NCBI RefSeq assembly: GCF_000182925.2
Contig: NC_026505.1
Coordinates: 124,001-188,000 of the forward strand
Direction of reading: 5' to 3'
Length of the DNA stretch: 64,000 nt
From: Neurospora crassa OR74A
Taxonomy: Eukaryota > Ascomycota > Sordariomycetes > Sordariales > Sordariaceae
Shown here: one piece after another, positions 1-12,581 of the stretch
How positions within the stretch are numbered: position 1 is the stretch's first letter
Layout: each line of letters starts with the position of its first letter
Position numbers and translations under genes: made by a program
Notes under the pieces: model-generated
The model's database searches: none
Told to the model about the DNA's origin: nothing
What the model saw: the letters and a program-made list of their open reading frames with translations, nothing else

Positions 1-2548
1 TGGAGAGTGCGACCCTCCAGCGCTGACCAGTCTGGCGGATGGATCAAGGAGGTATGACGAGTTCAAGGGTGATATAGGTAAGTTGCTACCATGTGCTTTT
101 CTCCCACTTGGTCAAGTTTCCTTCGAGTGAGCTGCTCACACCAAGACCATAGGAGACGGTGTCTATAGGGCCTTAACTGGAGGTGGTGCCTATTTCCCGA
201 CGAATTACAAACTCTTTCTCAAGCACCCCGCTCCGTGGCTCTGTCCTCTCGTTGACTGTAGGAAGTCTTTCAACCAGTGCAGTAATCTTGGGCGTCACTT
301 TTCGGTCAGTACCACCCTCTTCTTCTCTCCTTTGGGTTGCGCTTTGCGCTGGCTGCTTCTGCATTTATCGCTCTCGCCATCGTTCCTGTTGCCTTCTGTT
401 GTGCGAACCTCGTCCACTAACCATTGTCCCTTACAGAAAGCTCATCGCGGCTGGAAGCTCTACGATGAAGAAGAGCGCGGTTTCTTTCACTTTCAAGGCA
501 TCAGAACTAAGCCAGACGAGGACGGCAAGCTTCGCCCGATTGTTGTCGGCAGAGGATTTCGCGCTCCAAAAAGACAAGATGATCGACAAACCCCGGACAC
601 TTCTGCAGCTGACACCGCAACTGCCCCTCTCGCGTCTACTACTGCTCGGGCCATCAATTCTTCTACTTCAGCACCCATCACTCTCGCCCAAGCATCCCGA
701 TTATCATCTCGCAAGGTCATCGACATCAGTAGCAATGATGAGGGTGTCAAACCAACCGTCAACGATACTTCAGTGCGGAACACTGGCCCACATGCCTCAG
801 CAAAACGGGAGCAAGCAAGAGGTGAGAACAAGAGCACTGGCACTGCCAACCGAATACGAAGAAATTACCATGGCGCCAGGTTTGAAGTGAACAATCCCCA
901 GGAGCTGGGCGGTGCCCAGCATCATAGGAAACTCTTTGCAAGTTGGGAGCAGGAAGCCGGTGCGCAGCGCCGTAAGAAAATTTCCTCTAAGACTGGCCGG
1001 GAAGTCGACAAGCGCCAGCCGAAGGACGTCTCTTCCAACGCTAAACAGAAAGTGGATACACAGCATTTCGAGGACACCTCATCTACATCCAGCAGTGAAG
1101 ATGACGACGATTCTGACCCCTTCGACTTTGAACCCTCCGACCTGCCCGCTCCCCGCAATAACGACACACAACAGCTGGAAAAAGGTACCGATACTGCACC
1201 GATCGTCGTTGCCGACTCTAAGCAACCGTTCGATCCCAGCAAATCAGCAATTTGGCAGTATCTCATGACGCTTACCAAGACTGATATGCCGGTTCCTGAT
1301 GATTCGGCCATCACTGAGCTCCTTGCACTCCCAAGGCGCCGCAATCTTCCAAGAACATGGCAAGGACGACTGTCCAAGTTTGTGGATTTCCAACTCAATA
1401 CACTCACTGGATTGATCCTCTATATTGGTGGTGACGAAGCACCAAGTAGCCCCTGCAGTTGGATGGGTTGTAGCGTTCATGCAGAGGCACACGTCTTCTG
1501 GAAGATCAACTTTTACTATGGGAACTCCATTGACCACCGATACCCATTTCCCAAATGCGTTTTCCTTCCAACTCATCTTCGCGTCTCAAAATCAGTTACT
1601 GAGCGGTTGGGTCATCATTTGTGCTGCAACGCATACCACAGGAGCTGGAAAAAGCCGCCGCATTGGGTAAACACGGTTCCCGATGACAAATTCAAGGCGG
1701 CACGGGATCCAGCGTGCGTGGAGGTTATGCGGTATACCTCTACCGAGAAGTCTGCTGGTAACGAATCTAGCACGAATGCCCAAGGCAACACGCTGAGTAC
1801 TGCCACATCGACAAGCAACACTGGCAATAATGCCGTGCAGCCATCGCCATCGCAAGCCTTGCTACCTGCATGCCCTCCTTTGCAACCTGCGACCATGGTT
1901 GGTGATACACTTACCCCCCGAAGTTCGGCACAACAATCAACTTCACGACTCGTTGTGAAGGAACACGGGGGAAATATGTCGGGGGTAGGAAGTTCTCCTG
2001 TCAATCCCATTGTAGAAGCAAACAAGCGGCTTGGTGATGTGAGGGAAATAACAACGGGGACGAAGACGAAACGAGAGGCTGGGCGCCAGAAAAAGAGCCT
2101 TGGCGGAGAAGAACAACACTCATCTACTAGACAGGCCCAAGTTACTCCAGTATCTTCTGCGGCAGCTTCTCTGTCTAACCTCACGGTGCAGGATACATCC
2201 ACAGCTCCTTCCAGATCTCCGCAGCAAAGTGGCCCAGAAAAGTCGCAGAGAACGACCGTTTTCAACCTTGCCAATGGTTCCACACAACCCATCGGCTTCA
2301 AGGGTAACGAGTCCCAGCTCCTCCAGGCATCGAAAAGACAAACCCTAGAGTGTACGGTCTGGGCAGGTAGCGTATGGATGAAGATGGTTGGAGATGATGG
2401 CGTGTCTATCACGCGGAGAGTGGACGCCGGGGGCACTTGGACAATCGGCACGGATAGTCACTGTTTGATCACCAACTTTTTTCCAGCAGCCAAAGAGACT
2501 GCTGTGGTTAATGTCAAGTCTAAATCTGTGTTGGAAAGCTTCGAATGA
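1..2548 (+). CDS. C2H2-finger protein with SIM-like motif and Cys domain, 5' partial (paralogue 1)
   Basis: Proposed exons 1-77 (open at the window edge), 153-304 and 437-2548, giving at least 779 residues. Introns 78-152 and 305-436 have GTAAGT/GTCAGT donors and keep frame. The finger reads C-x4-C-x12-H-x4-H (CPLVDC...H...H) and is cut by the second intron just before its last histidine. Downstream are a SUMO-interaction-like core VIDISSNDEG (near 717-746), a Ser/Asp acidic stretch (near 1075-1125), and one Cys domain (1246-1645) with PDDSAITELL, SPC..C, FPKCVFLP and CCNAYHR. A C-terminal domain (about 2265-2520) is shared with the next gene. The FPxCV...CxNxY pattern recalls the fungal DUF3716 family; that is recall, not a search. 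Molecular function is unknown; a nuclear DNA- or SUMO-linked role is only inferred. Confidence 0.8.
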
Positions 2549-3190
2549 CCACCTGTGGGTAGGAAAACAAGGTGTATAGGTAGAACAACATATGTATGAA
2601 ACTTTGTTTTACGAATCTTATTCATTTGTTGAGTATATGACCATTGTGATGATTTTTTTTGATTTTTTTTTTTTTTTGATTTTCTTTCTGGTCTTTGGAT
2701 ACTCTGTGTACACATGGTGGCGTTGAGAGGAGGGTACCTAGAAGTTGGATACATGCGTGTTGGCTTTGACTTGAAATACAAAAGCAATTCGAAGGACCTG
2801 AAACATGATCAGGCCTCAAAAGAGCCAAATGATACCTCCAGGTGATGGCAAGTGCCGGAGCCGGGTGTCAACTTTCCGGCCTGTGCCGGCCGCCAGGGCG
2901 CGAGGCCGTTCCTTCTCCCAGTGCCACATGCTTTCCGGTTCAGACACCGAATAAGCGACTTTCTCGTTCTTGGACTTCGCGTAATTCACGGCTTGCACTT
3001 TCTTCCTTTCGCAAGCGAGTCTGGACTTGATTATCCATCACCCGCCACTTTGCAGGGTCTCCCGTCACTTCAAGCGGCATCACATCTACATCATCCACAA
3101 CTCATGCCAATCGTTGGTCACTCCTCTTCCTGAAGAGTACTTCGCCGCCGACTCAATCTTTCCTCGCTTCATGGGGTCGCAAACGGCAAA
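2549..3190. other. intergenic spacer between the two paralogues
   Basis: No supportable gene. It contains T-rich runs at 2654-2690 and the presumed 3' end of the first gene plus the promoter of the second. No clear TATA box seen. Confidence 0.6.
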
Positions 3191-6100
3191 ATGCCCTCGT
3201 TCAACAGGAAGCGGGAGTGGGAGGGCGAACGAGATGGTGCCAGACCGAACAAGAAAAGCACTGCCTCTGCCTCGACTGCTAAACCCGCTTCCGCCTCCAA
3301 CAACCCCGGCCCTCCAGTGTTGATCGGCCCCTATGATGGTCATAGGAGGTACGACGAATGGAAGGGACAGATGTACGGCTTCCCGAGGGTTATACCGGGT
3401 AGTGGTGCAATGTTTCCGACCAACTACCAAATCAACTTCAACAATTCACATCCATGGGAGTGCCCCCTCGTAGGTTGTAGGAAATGCTTCCAACAACCTT
3501 CCCAGCTCGGAGCTCACTTTTCGGTAAGTAGCACATCTCATGCAGTTTGTTCCTCCGCCTTGTAGTATGAGTGGCCCACTGACCGCTGAACATCAACCCC
3601 AAACAGAGGGCGCATCGCAAATTGCTTTTATACGACGAAGTTTACCGCGGTTTCTTCTGGGCCATCGGAGAGCGAAAGACTCCAGATAAAGACGGCAAGT
3701 TTCGCTCTATTGTGGTCAAGAGGGGCTACTTCGAGCCGGACAGCGAGCGCACACGTGATGATGTTCGACAGCCACCGGAGAACTGGGAATCCAAGGTCAA
3801 CCCGATGGCTGTCAAGGATGTCAAGCTGCCCAACATGTCGCAGCCTGCAGTAGCTCCTGCCGCCCCTTCTACCGCCCCTTCCACTGCCGCTCCATCTCCT
3901 GTCACCTCTTTCCAGACAACACCCACTACAGCATCTATGTCTAGACCTTCGGCTGTCACGGCGCCTGCTACACCCCGCTCTAGTGCTGCCAACCCGATAG
4001 CAGTTCGCCCTCTTTCGGCGCCCGGCGCTTCCTCTGCTGCACTGCTGGCCATTCGTCGTACAGCTCCCGGTGCCGCACTTGTTGGCCGTCCCACCGGCAA
4101 CTCCGTCCATGAGGTTGTCGATATTAGTAGCGACGAAGAGGACGTGAAGCCCATTCTGCCGGGCACTCCAGTCAAGAACAAAACCTTCAATGATGCGATG
4201 TCTCAAAGGGGAAAAGCAAGGACTGAGATTGAGGGCGCAAGATCTACTACCAGGGGGCAAGACAGTAGGAATGATCTTATGGATGACGACGATTTCAACC
4301 CCTTTGACGTTGATCCCCTCGAATTTTTACCCCGCAAAATGCCTGGTCTCAATGGAGGCATTACCCAGCAGCACTCTGGTAGTACACAACAACCCATCTC
4401 AGATCAGCCCAGCGCACAGCCCACCAATAACATTCCTGATATGTCAATTCGCGGAGCCAACTCAGACTGCCCAGAGATCTGGAAGTATATGCTGGAGTTC
4501 CTTCAGCCTGGCACACAAATTCCAGATGATGCTGCAATTACCGAGCTGCTGACTCTTCAGAAACGCCGAGACCTTCCAGAAGCATGGAAGTTCAGGCTCG
4601 CAGCCTTCACGAAGCACGATCTGAAGACATACACGTCGGTAATCCTGTATCTTGGAGGAACTGAGGCTGTCACAAGCCCATGTAGCGTGATGGGGTGTGC
4701 CCATAGCGAACAAGCAGCTGAGTACGCCGCGTCATTGCAGCGAGATGGTTCTGGATTTCAGGATCGCGTGTTCGTCAAGTATGCATTTCCAAAATGCGTT
4801 TTCTTGCCGCGACACCTTCTCGACTCCGTGCCTCTTGCCAAGAGACTGAAGCACAGAATTTGCGCCAACAGCTATTATCGCAAGCAATCACCGAATGACG
4901 AAATTCAGAACACCAAAGAACAAGCGTTAGAAGCACTGGTGAGGGTTGGTAGGACGACACCAAGATCCCACATGGCTCAGTCCTCGTCAGCAAATGTTCT
5001 TCAGATTATTACTCCGGTGGCTTTTTCGACGACGAAGTCAGACCCCCATAATGTCGAGGCACAGAAGGAAACGCAAAGCTCGGGTGGCAACGAGGCAGAC
5101 ACTCAAGAGGACTCCTTCCAAGACAACCCCGTTCTTTCCAAGGACCCCGCCAGGCCGGTACATGATCACAATGGGAGCACACGGCAGACGATGAACCGCC
5201 AGTTCCCTGAAATCAGACCTAGCATGTCGGAGCAGTCTCAGCGATCTGTGAGCTCGGATATCTGGGCCTACATCACCCAATTTGCCAGGACCCCTACGCC
5301 CCGTCCTGATGATGAAGCAATCACCGAGCTACTCAAACTGCCTAGGCGCCGAGATATTCCTGGTTACTGGCGGCGCCAACTCAGTGTCTTCAATACCCTC
5401 AGTCTTCATCAACTCACAGCAGTTATCTGGTACCTTGGTGGAGACGCCTCGCTGGTTAGCCCGTGTGTACCTATGTTTGGAATGCAACCTAAAGCCTGGT
5501 GCCGTCAACTCTCATGTGAAGCTGACCCCAACCACAAATATGGACAGTGCCCAAGTTGTCGTCTGGCATTCCCAGAATGTGTTTACTTGCCTCGACATCT
5601 TGTTTCATGTCCGGCTATCTTAGAGCGAGTGGATGGATACTTCTGTTGCAATGCGTACTATCGGTTTGTGGGCTTTCAGCAGCCGAAAGGGGCAGTGCGA
5701 CCTACTTACATTGACGAAATCACCGCTACCAACTCATATGCAATTGGGAACACCATGCGGGAGAGTACCACTCTGGCAAGTAAGCCGAGTACCGTACCGT
5801 CGACCCGTATGCTCTCACAAACCTCAGTACCCCGGTCTACTCAGTCCATCACTCACCCCCTACCATCAAAACCAGTCTTATTTTCGAATCTTGCCATCCA
5901 CGACAAGCCCAGAGCAACCCATCAACAACAACAACAACCCAAGCAAGCCTCTACAACATCACAGAGGCCATCAGGAATATTTAGCATCCCTGAGAACACC
6001 CCGGGCCAAATGTTCTCTCTTAAGGGCACGGACACGAGAATCATCCAGTCGTCCAGAAACCAAATTCTGAAGTGCAAGGTACTAGCAGGCGATGGCATCA

Positions 6101-6282
6101 AGTGGCAGATCGTTGGAGGCAAAGAGTTCAAGGCATACAAGAGCTGGATCGATGAGTGGGAAATCCCTCCTGACTCTCAGTGTCTCGTCAAGAACATCCA
6201 CCCCAAGAGGTCGTTTGGGGAGGATCAGACGTGCATTGATGTCAATCCCAAGAAAGGGGTGGTGAAAGCGGCTCAAAATTAG
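3191..6282 (+). CDS. C2H2-finger protein with SIM-like motif and two Cys domains (paralogue 2)
   Basis: Exons 3191-3523 and 3607-6282 (intron GTAAGT...ACAG) give 1002 aa. The ATG is followed by a basic N-terminus with KREWEGERDG. The finger CPLVGC...H...H has the same C-x4-C-x12-H-x4-H spacing and is interrupted at the same codon as in the upstream gene, so the pair arose by tandem duplication. A SIM-like core VVDISSDEED lies near residue 281. The Cys domain occurs twice (about residues 399-535 and 660-795), each with PDD.AITELL, W, LGG, SPC, FP.CV.LPRHL and C.N.YYR, whereas the upstream gene has it once. The C-terminal domain (about 910-1000) is conserved with the paralogue. It lacks the paralogue's first intron. 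I do not recognise a named protein; the Cys domain resembles fungal DUF3716. Confidence 0.85.
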
Positions 6283-8881
6283 GGAGTGGGGAAGTGTTGG
6301 TGAAAGGAAGGATGGAATCAAGAAAGAGTTGTCGATGCAGGTGTCGTTGAAAACAATGAGTTGCACAAAAGAAGTGCACATCGGCGAAGGACGAGCAAGA
6401 AAACTTTGAACGAGCTCGTTCAAAGGAGGATGGTCAAGAATTTCTGAGCCAAATGAGTCTCCGTGACACACAATCTCAAGGGAGATTTCGAAGGAGGTGG
6501 AAATGATAACAAAGAGGAAGTAGGAGGTTCTGTATAACGGTTTGCATGTACGAATTATATACCCGCCACCAGGGGGATTCTTTACCCTTGCTTTCTCTTA
6601 TAGCTAGATACTCTTTGGCTTCTGGTTTTGATGGAGGATACCCAGACATGGAATGGCACATTGAGCAGGAGTTCAGGTGTTTCTGAAACCGAAGGACACT
6701 GGCTTTGGGTCAGTAAAAGGAAGTCATGAAATGGTCAAAGACGTGGATAGAAATGCCCAGAAGGGCAAGCAGTACATCATAGTCTGGTCAATGCCAGGTG
6801 GCTGTACCTCTAGTACCTCTAGTACCTCTAGTAATTAGGCCGGAAGTAGAACAGAGCACCTAGCTAGCCAGACTGAATGAAAGTACAAACATGTAGGCAG
6901 TCAATGAACCACATATGCACCCAACGACAAGTGACTGTCATTACGATCTTTTCTGTATGCACGCTTTACTCTCGGCTTACTTGTGATTATGGTGATAGCC
7001 GCCCACTGTTAGGACCACATAATAAGAACGGTATCACAACCTATCCTTGGCTGGTAAAAAGGGTGGTGTCAATGCCATGTTGTTGAAAAGATAAGTCATC
7101 TGTGAAAGCTCTTTAATGCGCGTTCCGATCAATATGAGAAGGGAGTAGGTCCCGGAGTGAATCTTCTCCATCATAATCTGGAAGAACAAAGCGTAAGAGC
7201 CGGGTTATTGAGATTCTGTGACACTCTTGTCCACTCATTTTTGGATTAGGGGGATGGCTACCTCTATCTACTATCTCTATACCTGTAACTGAGGCACTTT
7301 ATGTTAAGAAAATGCTCATTCACTTGGGGGCTCTTCCACCGTTCTATATTGTACTAAGCTCGTCTTCATGAACTCGAGAAGTACCGGTGTAGTTCTCCAT
7401 ACCATCGTATTTTTTCAATCTCCAGTCTACATAATGCAAGGAACCAGACTACCTAAGGACTGGAACTGCCTCCGCACTCTCTAGAGATACGGTCAGTGAC
7501 CGTGACCGTGGCAGTTAGTGCCTTCCTCTTGATTTTCCCATACATATCTACCTGTCTTTTCCCACCTAGTTCCAGTCTGTGATAAGATGTTGGCAGATGG
7601 AAGACAACCCGCAGCACGTCCCGTACTTAGGTAAAAAAAAGACCTCTACAACACTATGCACTCCCACTGCATTACTATTTAGCCAGCTCAGTTTCCCAGA
7701 ATTAAACTAAATGCCCAAGTATCGGAGACCATTAAACTCGTGCTAGGTACCACACGGCAGCCCGTACAACCTGATAATTGACTTCCACACTCCCTTTCAG
7801 GCTCCTTGCACTAGGCAGGTACGTACCTCTGAAGGAACTCTCCCCGTCAGACTAAAGGTAACTTCGAGGTAGAAGTTCAACTTACCAAACACGTCGTCCT
7901 ACTATCCGTAGAAGTTCATACCTAGAGGTATTTAGCATCACAGCGAAAAGTAACCGTGTCGATGGGATATAGGCAAGGCGTAGAGGTATGCACATGACAA
8001 ATAGATCTACATACCTCTACCTCTACTTAGAAAGAGTCCAGCACTCACGATATCTACTCAAGATTGAAGTCTGGCGCCAGTACCAACGTACCTACATGTT
8101 GGTACCATTCTTGGATGACCTTGAAGTTCGATGTGCGCTTGTGATGGTTTGCCAGTCGAGCCTTGATGAGTTATTGGGTCAAAGGCTAGACGCGATCAGG
8201 ACATATGACCTCCAGGAATTTACCTACATATACACTATCGGCCACCACTCCCCCCCTTCTTCATCTTGACCCATGTGTATTGGGCATACAACGTAAAAGT
8301 CTTCAAACGATTTACAGGGCATTCGCCTCAGACTTCTTGCGCGCTTAAGACTCTTGCAGCTTCTGGATATCTTCGTGGGACAGGGAGGTCAGGAGCGGGG
8401 ATTTTCTCTATGAATCTGCTCCCGTTGACGTTCAGCTTCCGTCTCATTCTCAGTCATTGCCGGCGTCCAAAACTGCAGCTCACCATGTCCACGGAGAATC
8501 GAGCTAGCAACACCATACTGGCTTTGGTGGCTATTTCCTACCTGGCAGGCCAAAAGGTAGACAACAAAAGCTGAGAAAAGGCGTATATTTGCTCTATATA
8601 CCGAACCGAATGGCTCGTAGCAAGCACTTTTCAAGATATCTGGTGCTTATCCCTCGACAAGCATCCTGCAGGAATCGCAGCGCCCAGCTGCTAAAAGCTG
8701 CTAAAAGTACATTAATCTCGTAAATCCTTACCAAGGAAATAACAACAAAGAGCAATAAAACCCATAAGGGACCCTATAGTAAGGTATGAAATACCAACTT
8801 TTCCATCTCCCCCACCCAACTCCTTAACTCCGCGCAGTACCCCAACCCAACCCAGATCGACGATATAGAAACGAGAGGGTA
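6283..8881. other. gene-free spacer
   Basis: No convincing gene. Only short, low-bias open frames are present. A 9-nt unit TAGTACCTC is repeated about three times at 6807-6835, and TAGAGGTA / CCTCTA motifs are scattered (for example 7980-8030). 3' ends of the flanking convergent genes must lie here. Confidence 0.55.
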
Positions 8882-11085
8882 TCAAGCTATCTTGACACGG
8901 AAAAGATATCTCAGACGAATCTGAGCAACATCATACGCAATGTACTCGTTGTACAACAGAGAACAGCCCGGGACGTTTGTGTTGCCTGGTTTGACCGAGG
9001 TGTCGGGCTGAACTTCTCATTAGCAACCATACCTGCCTTGTTAAGATCGAAACGGAAGCGAGAAAATAACTTACCATCATCACCCCCTGCAGTGCCGGGT
9101 TCACGGCGCCAGCATCCTTCCACTTCAACGGGCCAGTTCCTCCCTTGCCCCACGTGGAAAGCATCCCCTTCTGCTTGGCGTGCTCTCCAGCATTGTAATC
9201 GGCACCAGTCAACTCCTGGATGGGGTCGCCAAGCTCAGCCTCGCACAGCAAGAGGAGGGCCGTGCCATTGGACATGTATGCACAGCAGTAGCCGGCTGAC
9301 TTGCTGGACATATCTGCCAGATAGACACCCTTGCCAAACATGTAGCCATTGACGGGCGCCTCCGGCGGCGCGATGCGGAGACCCTGGCTGAGAATACCGC
9401 CAAAATTGGTGGAGCGGGAGCCGTGCCACAAAAGCTTGCGATTCTTCTTGAGCTTCATCTTGCCGTCGGCATAGTCACTCTGGTCGAAGCGGTCGAACTC
9501 GCCCTGGCGCTCGATACGGAATATCTCCTCCACTTGGTAGTTGAGACCGTGAGTATTACCCCGTGTCTCGACCAGGTAGTCTGCCAGTTGGGCGAACTCG
9601 GTGGAAGCCCGGTCCAAAGGCGTCATCTCCTGCATCTTGAGGCCTTGGTACTGCCTGTCAAGGGGATGGACATCGAACTTGGTCTTGTCGACTTTCATGA
9701 TGTTGCTAGCTTCCTTCAAATCGCTCAAGTTCTCAAGCAGCTCGATTTCCTGCTTCAACTGCTCGTCGGCCGCAATGACAGGTGGTCGCTCACGACCGAA
9801 CGCGTGCGGAATTACGGAGTAATAGGTGTTTGATAAGTGCTCAACCGCTTGCTGGTACGGTAGACCATATTGGGAAGCTTTGGCGGGGTCGGCAAACAGC
9901 TCCGAAAGATTCTTAAGCGCCTGGAAACCGCGCATGATGGTGGCCTTGCTGAGCTTTCCCAATGGTAACTTGTTGCGATCGTACTTAAGTGCCGCCATGG
10001 TGTTGTCCATTAACTGCTGGTTGAAGATGAGTTCCATGAGCTTAGCCACTGAAGGGTGGAGTGTGCAAATGAGGGGCTTCTGGTCCTCTTTCTCTTCTTT
10101 CGTGGCCGCGCTGCCCTCCGCTTCCTCTTCGTCATCGGATTCATCCTTATAGTTCACCTCGACGAAGGCATACTTCTTGGGCTTGGGGTTATCACCTCGG
10201 TTGCTCCAGAGCAATCCCGACTTGTCCTTGAACTTCTTTTCGAAAGTTTGCAGGGCATCTTGGAGAGACTGGCAGTCAATGAGCGCGTGCTGGCCGGATT
10301 CTCCGACACGCCCCCAGCGCGTCCAGACAGCGCACCAGCCGCTCGACTGCGTCAGAAGCTATTTGATGAGTTAGTCTGGGGGTGCAGCAGGCGACGTTGT
10401 GACGGTGACTTGCCTGAAGACGATAGAACTTGTTGTTGTTGCCAGTGGAATTGGTCAGGTTCAATGATGCGTCATAAATAACACCATCAGAATCAACATG
10501 AACGGCGAAGCCATATGGAGCGCCGGCGTCCACAGGAATCTGCACAGTCTTGTCCTTCAAGATTTGGCCCTCGCCCATGGCCCTTTTGGTTTCGAGTTTG
10601 GACCTTTTCAGAGTGTCCTCCTCCTCACCATCAGCCTTGGCGCCATCCTGGGCAGGCGACGGCGATCTCTTTCTCTTGGTGCCTCTGGTGTCATCGCCGT
10701 TGGTCTGGGAGGTAGTATCTGCGTCAGCCACAGAGGTGTCGCTTGCGGCATCCAAAGAGGACAAGTCCAGAGCGTAATCCTTCTCAGGATGTCGGGTGTT
10801 GGTCTCTTTGGTCTTCAGCAGCCAGTCAATGCTGACAACGGGGATGCTCATTCCGTGTGCCTGCTTGACTTTGGCGCTTATTTTGTCGGTGCTCTTGTCC
10901 GAGTAGATTACATGGGTGACGCTCTGCACGATGGTAGTCCCGGTGGTGTTTGCTCCGAGGGACTCTGCTGTTTTCTTGTGCTGGTCTTGACCGCCAACAA
11001 AGGTTCCGCTAAAGACAATGCGACAGTCTTCAAGCGGAAGTTTGGCTGGGGCAGCCGCTTCCTTCTTTGCTCGTCTGGGCGGCAT
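8882..11085 (-). CDS. npo: poly(ADP-ribose) polymerase (BRCT-WGR-PRD-catalytic)
   Basis: Exons on the minus strand are 11085-10414, 10358-9075 and 9007-8882, giving 693 aa. Start MPPRRAKKE has a basic leader. Domains in order: BRCT (about 17-95, ending VSIDWLLK), a basic Lys/Arg patch GTKRKRSPSP (about 137), WGR (about 195-300, with WTRWGRVGESGQ), PARP regulatory helices (about 320-440) and the catalytic domain (about 480-693). The NAD-transferring H-Y-E triad is present: His536 in LWHGSR, Tyr581 in SKSAGY, Glu673 in LLYNEYI. The protein would make ADP-ribose chains from NAD+ in the nucleus in response to DNA breaks. It lacks the N-terminal zinc fingers of animal PARP1, as usual for fungal PARPs. 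Intron 1 is GC-AG, intron 2 GT-AG. The symbol npo (Neurospora PARP orthologue) is by recall. Confidence 0.93.
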
Positions 11086-12296
11086 CGCGACGAACTGATG
11101 GGGTCTCAGGAGGAAACAAAGGTGTGAAGTGTGTGAAGGCGCGTCCGAAAGTAAACAAACAATGGGGCGTGGAAGTAGGAAAGAAGGGTGAGACAGGGCA
11201 CTCACTCCACGACCGTGTCAAGATTGATCAACAACCTCAAAGTCAAGTGAGATGGACCTGATGGAAAATTCGAACGAACTTCAGCTGAGAGGACGAGTTC
11301 AGTTGACAAGAAGAGACGAAGGATGAGTGCCACAAAGGAGAAGGAAGGAAGCAGCAACTCAGTTTTGGGAGATATCATTTCATTTTCATCTCCTGTCGAG
11401 CCATACAAACAAACCATTTGGGGTAAGCGCGCTCAACGTGCCCTCCAGGCAACAGCCGCCCCTGCTCTCCTTCTATTGAACCACTTTAACGCCAATTCAT
11501 CGCGAAATCACGGGACAGACCGCAGGATAGCTGCCTGCTCTTGCCATTTGTTCTTCAGGCACAGCAGGCAGCTCATCAAGGTGATCCACAAACCGCCAGG
11601 CAACAACCACCCCTGCATTCCGAATTGGCCAAAGTGACGTGATGCCAAGAGCTGGGGTAAGTCACGGTAAGTAGCTTCCACTTTGGAGCTTTGGAGTTCC
11701 TCAACAATGAAGAGATGCCGCGTCGGCAACAAAAGACCATTTATCGTTTTGTTGTCTCCATTAGTTTTCGAGGGTTATGGCCATGGGATTATTGTGGTCA
11801 CAGCAAGATGTGACTGCGGTCAACTCGAGATCTCACAGTTCCATTCTGCAGTGGGGGGAAAAGTGTGCAATCTAGAGAGTGTGATTGGTCCAGATACTCG
11901 AAAAACTGGGGTAAAGAGAGTGTCCTGAAGAGCCTCTCAGTATTCCAGAAGCAGTAAAGTGAAACAGTTTCAGCACTTTCCCAAAACTTGAATTGCTCAA
12001 GTCCACCGAGCCAGGAAACACCGACCGCTTCCAGACAAAAACAAAGAGTTGAACCCCATCGATGGCATATTCTCTCATTCCAGCTGTTCACCGTAGGTTG
12101 TTGTAGGGCTTCACAGACTCGGTCTTTTCTGTGTATCAAGATCCGGATGTTCTGGGCAGCGGGAGGGAGCATTCTGGCCGCTCAAACCCCAAATCCAACT
12201 TTACAGTCCTCAAGCCACAACCATCCAACCCTCTCACCCTGCCCGCCCGCTTTCACCTCGCACCTGGAAGAACCACACCTAGGTAAGTAGTGTATC
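11086..12296. other. intergenic, upstream region of PARP
   Basis: Presumed PARP promoter. A 104-codon plus-strand frame from 11323 begins with a proper ATG but shows no domain and has weak codon bias, so I do not call it. A consensus donor AG|GTAAGT sits at 12283, just before the small ORF at 12297. Confidence 0.4.
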
Positions 12297-12581
12297 ATGC
12301 AGCGCACACACACCAGCCCGACGACCACGGCCACGACCACGACCACATCGCCAAGTCAATTGACTCTCCAGCCTCAGCTGCCAGCCCCAAAGTCCAACGT
12401 AAGCCCTCCAAGGAAAAAAAAGATCGTCAAACTCTCCACCCCTCAGCTGCCAGCCTTGAAATCCATCCAAGCCCTCCAAGAAAAGATCGTCATGCTCCCG
12501 TCGCCACACACACCTAGTGTACCACAACAACCATCAAGCTTTCTTATCGGGTATCGCCACCTCCTTGATTTTGAGGCTTAA
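12297..12581 (+). CDS. small hypothetical ORF containing a tandem repeat
   Basis: A 94-codon frame from ATG 12297 to TAA 12579-12581, Thr/Pro/Ser/Lys-rich. Its middle consists of two imperfect copies of a 69-nt unit (from 12372 and from 12441), translating as PQLPAPKS...KKIVKL and PQLPALKS...EKIVML. The frame survives a 3-nt multiple difference between copies, which mildly favours coding. No domain recognised; other frames are open too. It could equally be non-coding repeat DNA. Confidence 0.25.
   Translation: MQRTHTSPTTTATTTTTSPSQLTLQPQLPAPKSNVSPPRKKKIVKLSTPQLPALKSIQALQEKIVMLPSPHTPSVPQQPSSFLIGYRHLLDFEA
12372..12503 (+). repeat. two-copy 69-bp tandem duplication
   Basis: The two units start CCTCAGCTGCCAGCC at 12372 and 12441 and both continue through AGCCCTCCAAG and AAAGATCGTCA, with substitutions and a small A-run length difference. 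Confidence 0.75.

Noticed and set aside
922-1407. Minus-strand frame inside the first finger gene
   Set aside because: Antisense shadow of the Ser/Asp-rich coding region; paralogue conservation is on the plus strand.
9423-9833. Plus-strand frames opposite PARP
   Set aside because: Shadows of conserved PARP coding sequence.
11323-11637. 104-codon plus-strand frame starting with ATG upstream of PARP
   Set aside because: Beginning looks protein-like but the rest is not; the minus strand is equally open. Probably PARP promoter sequence.
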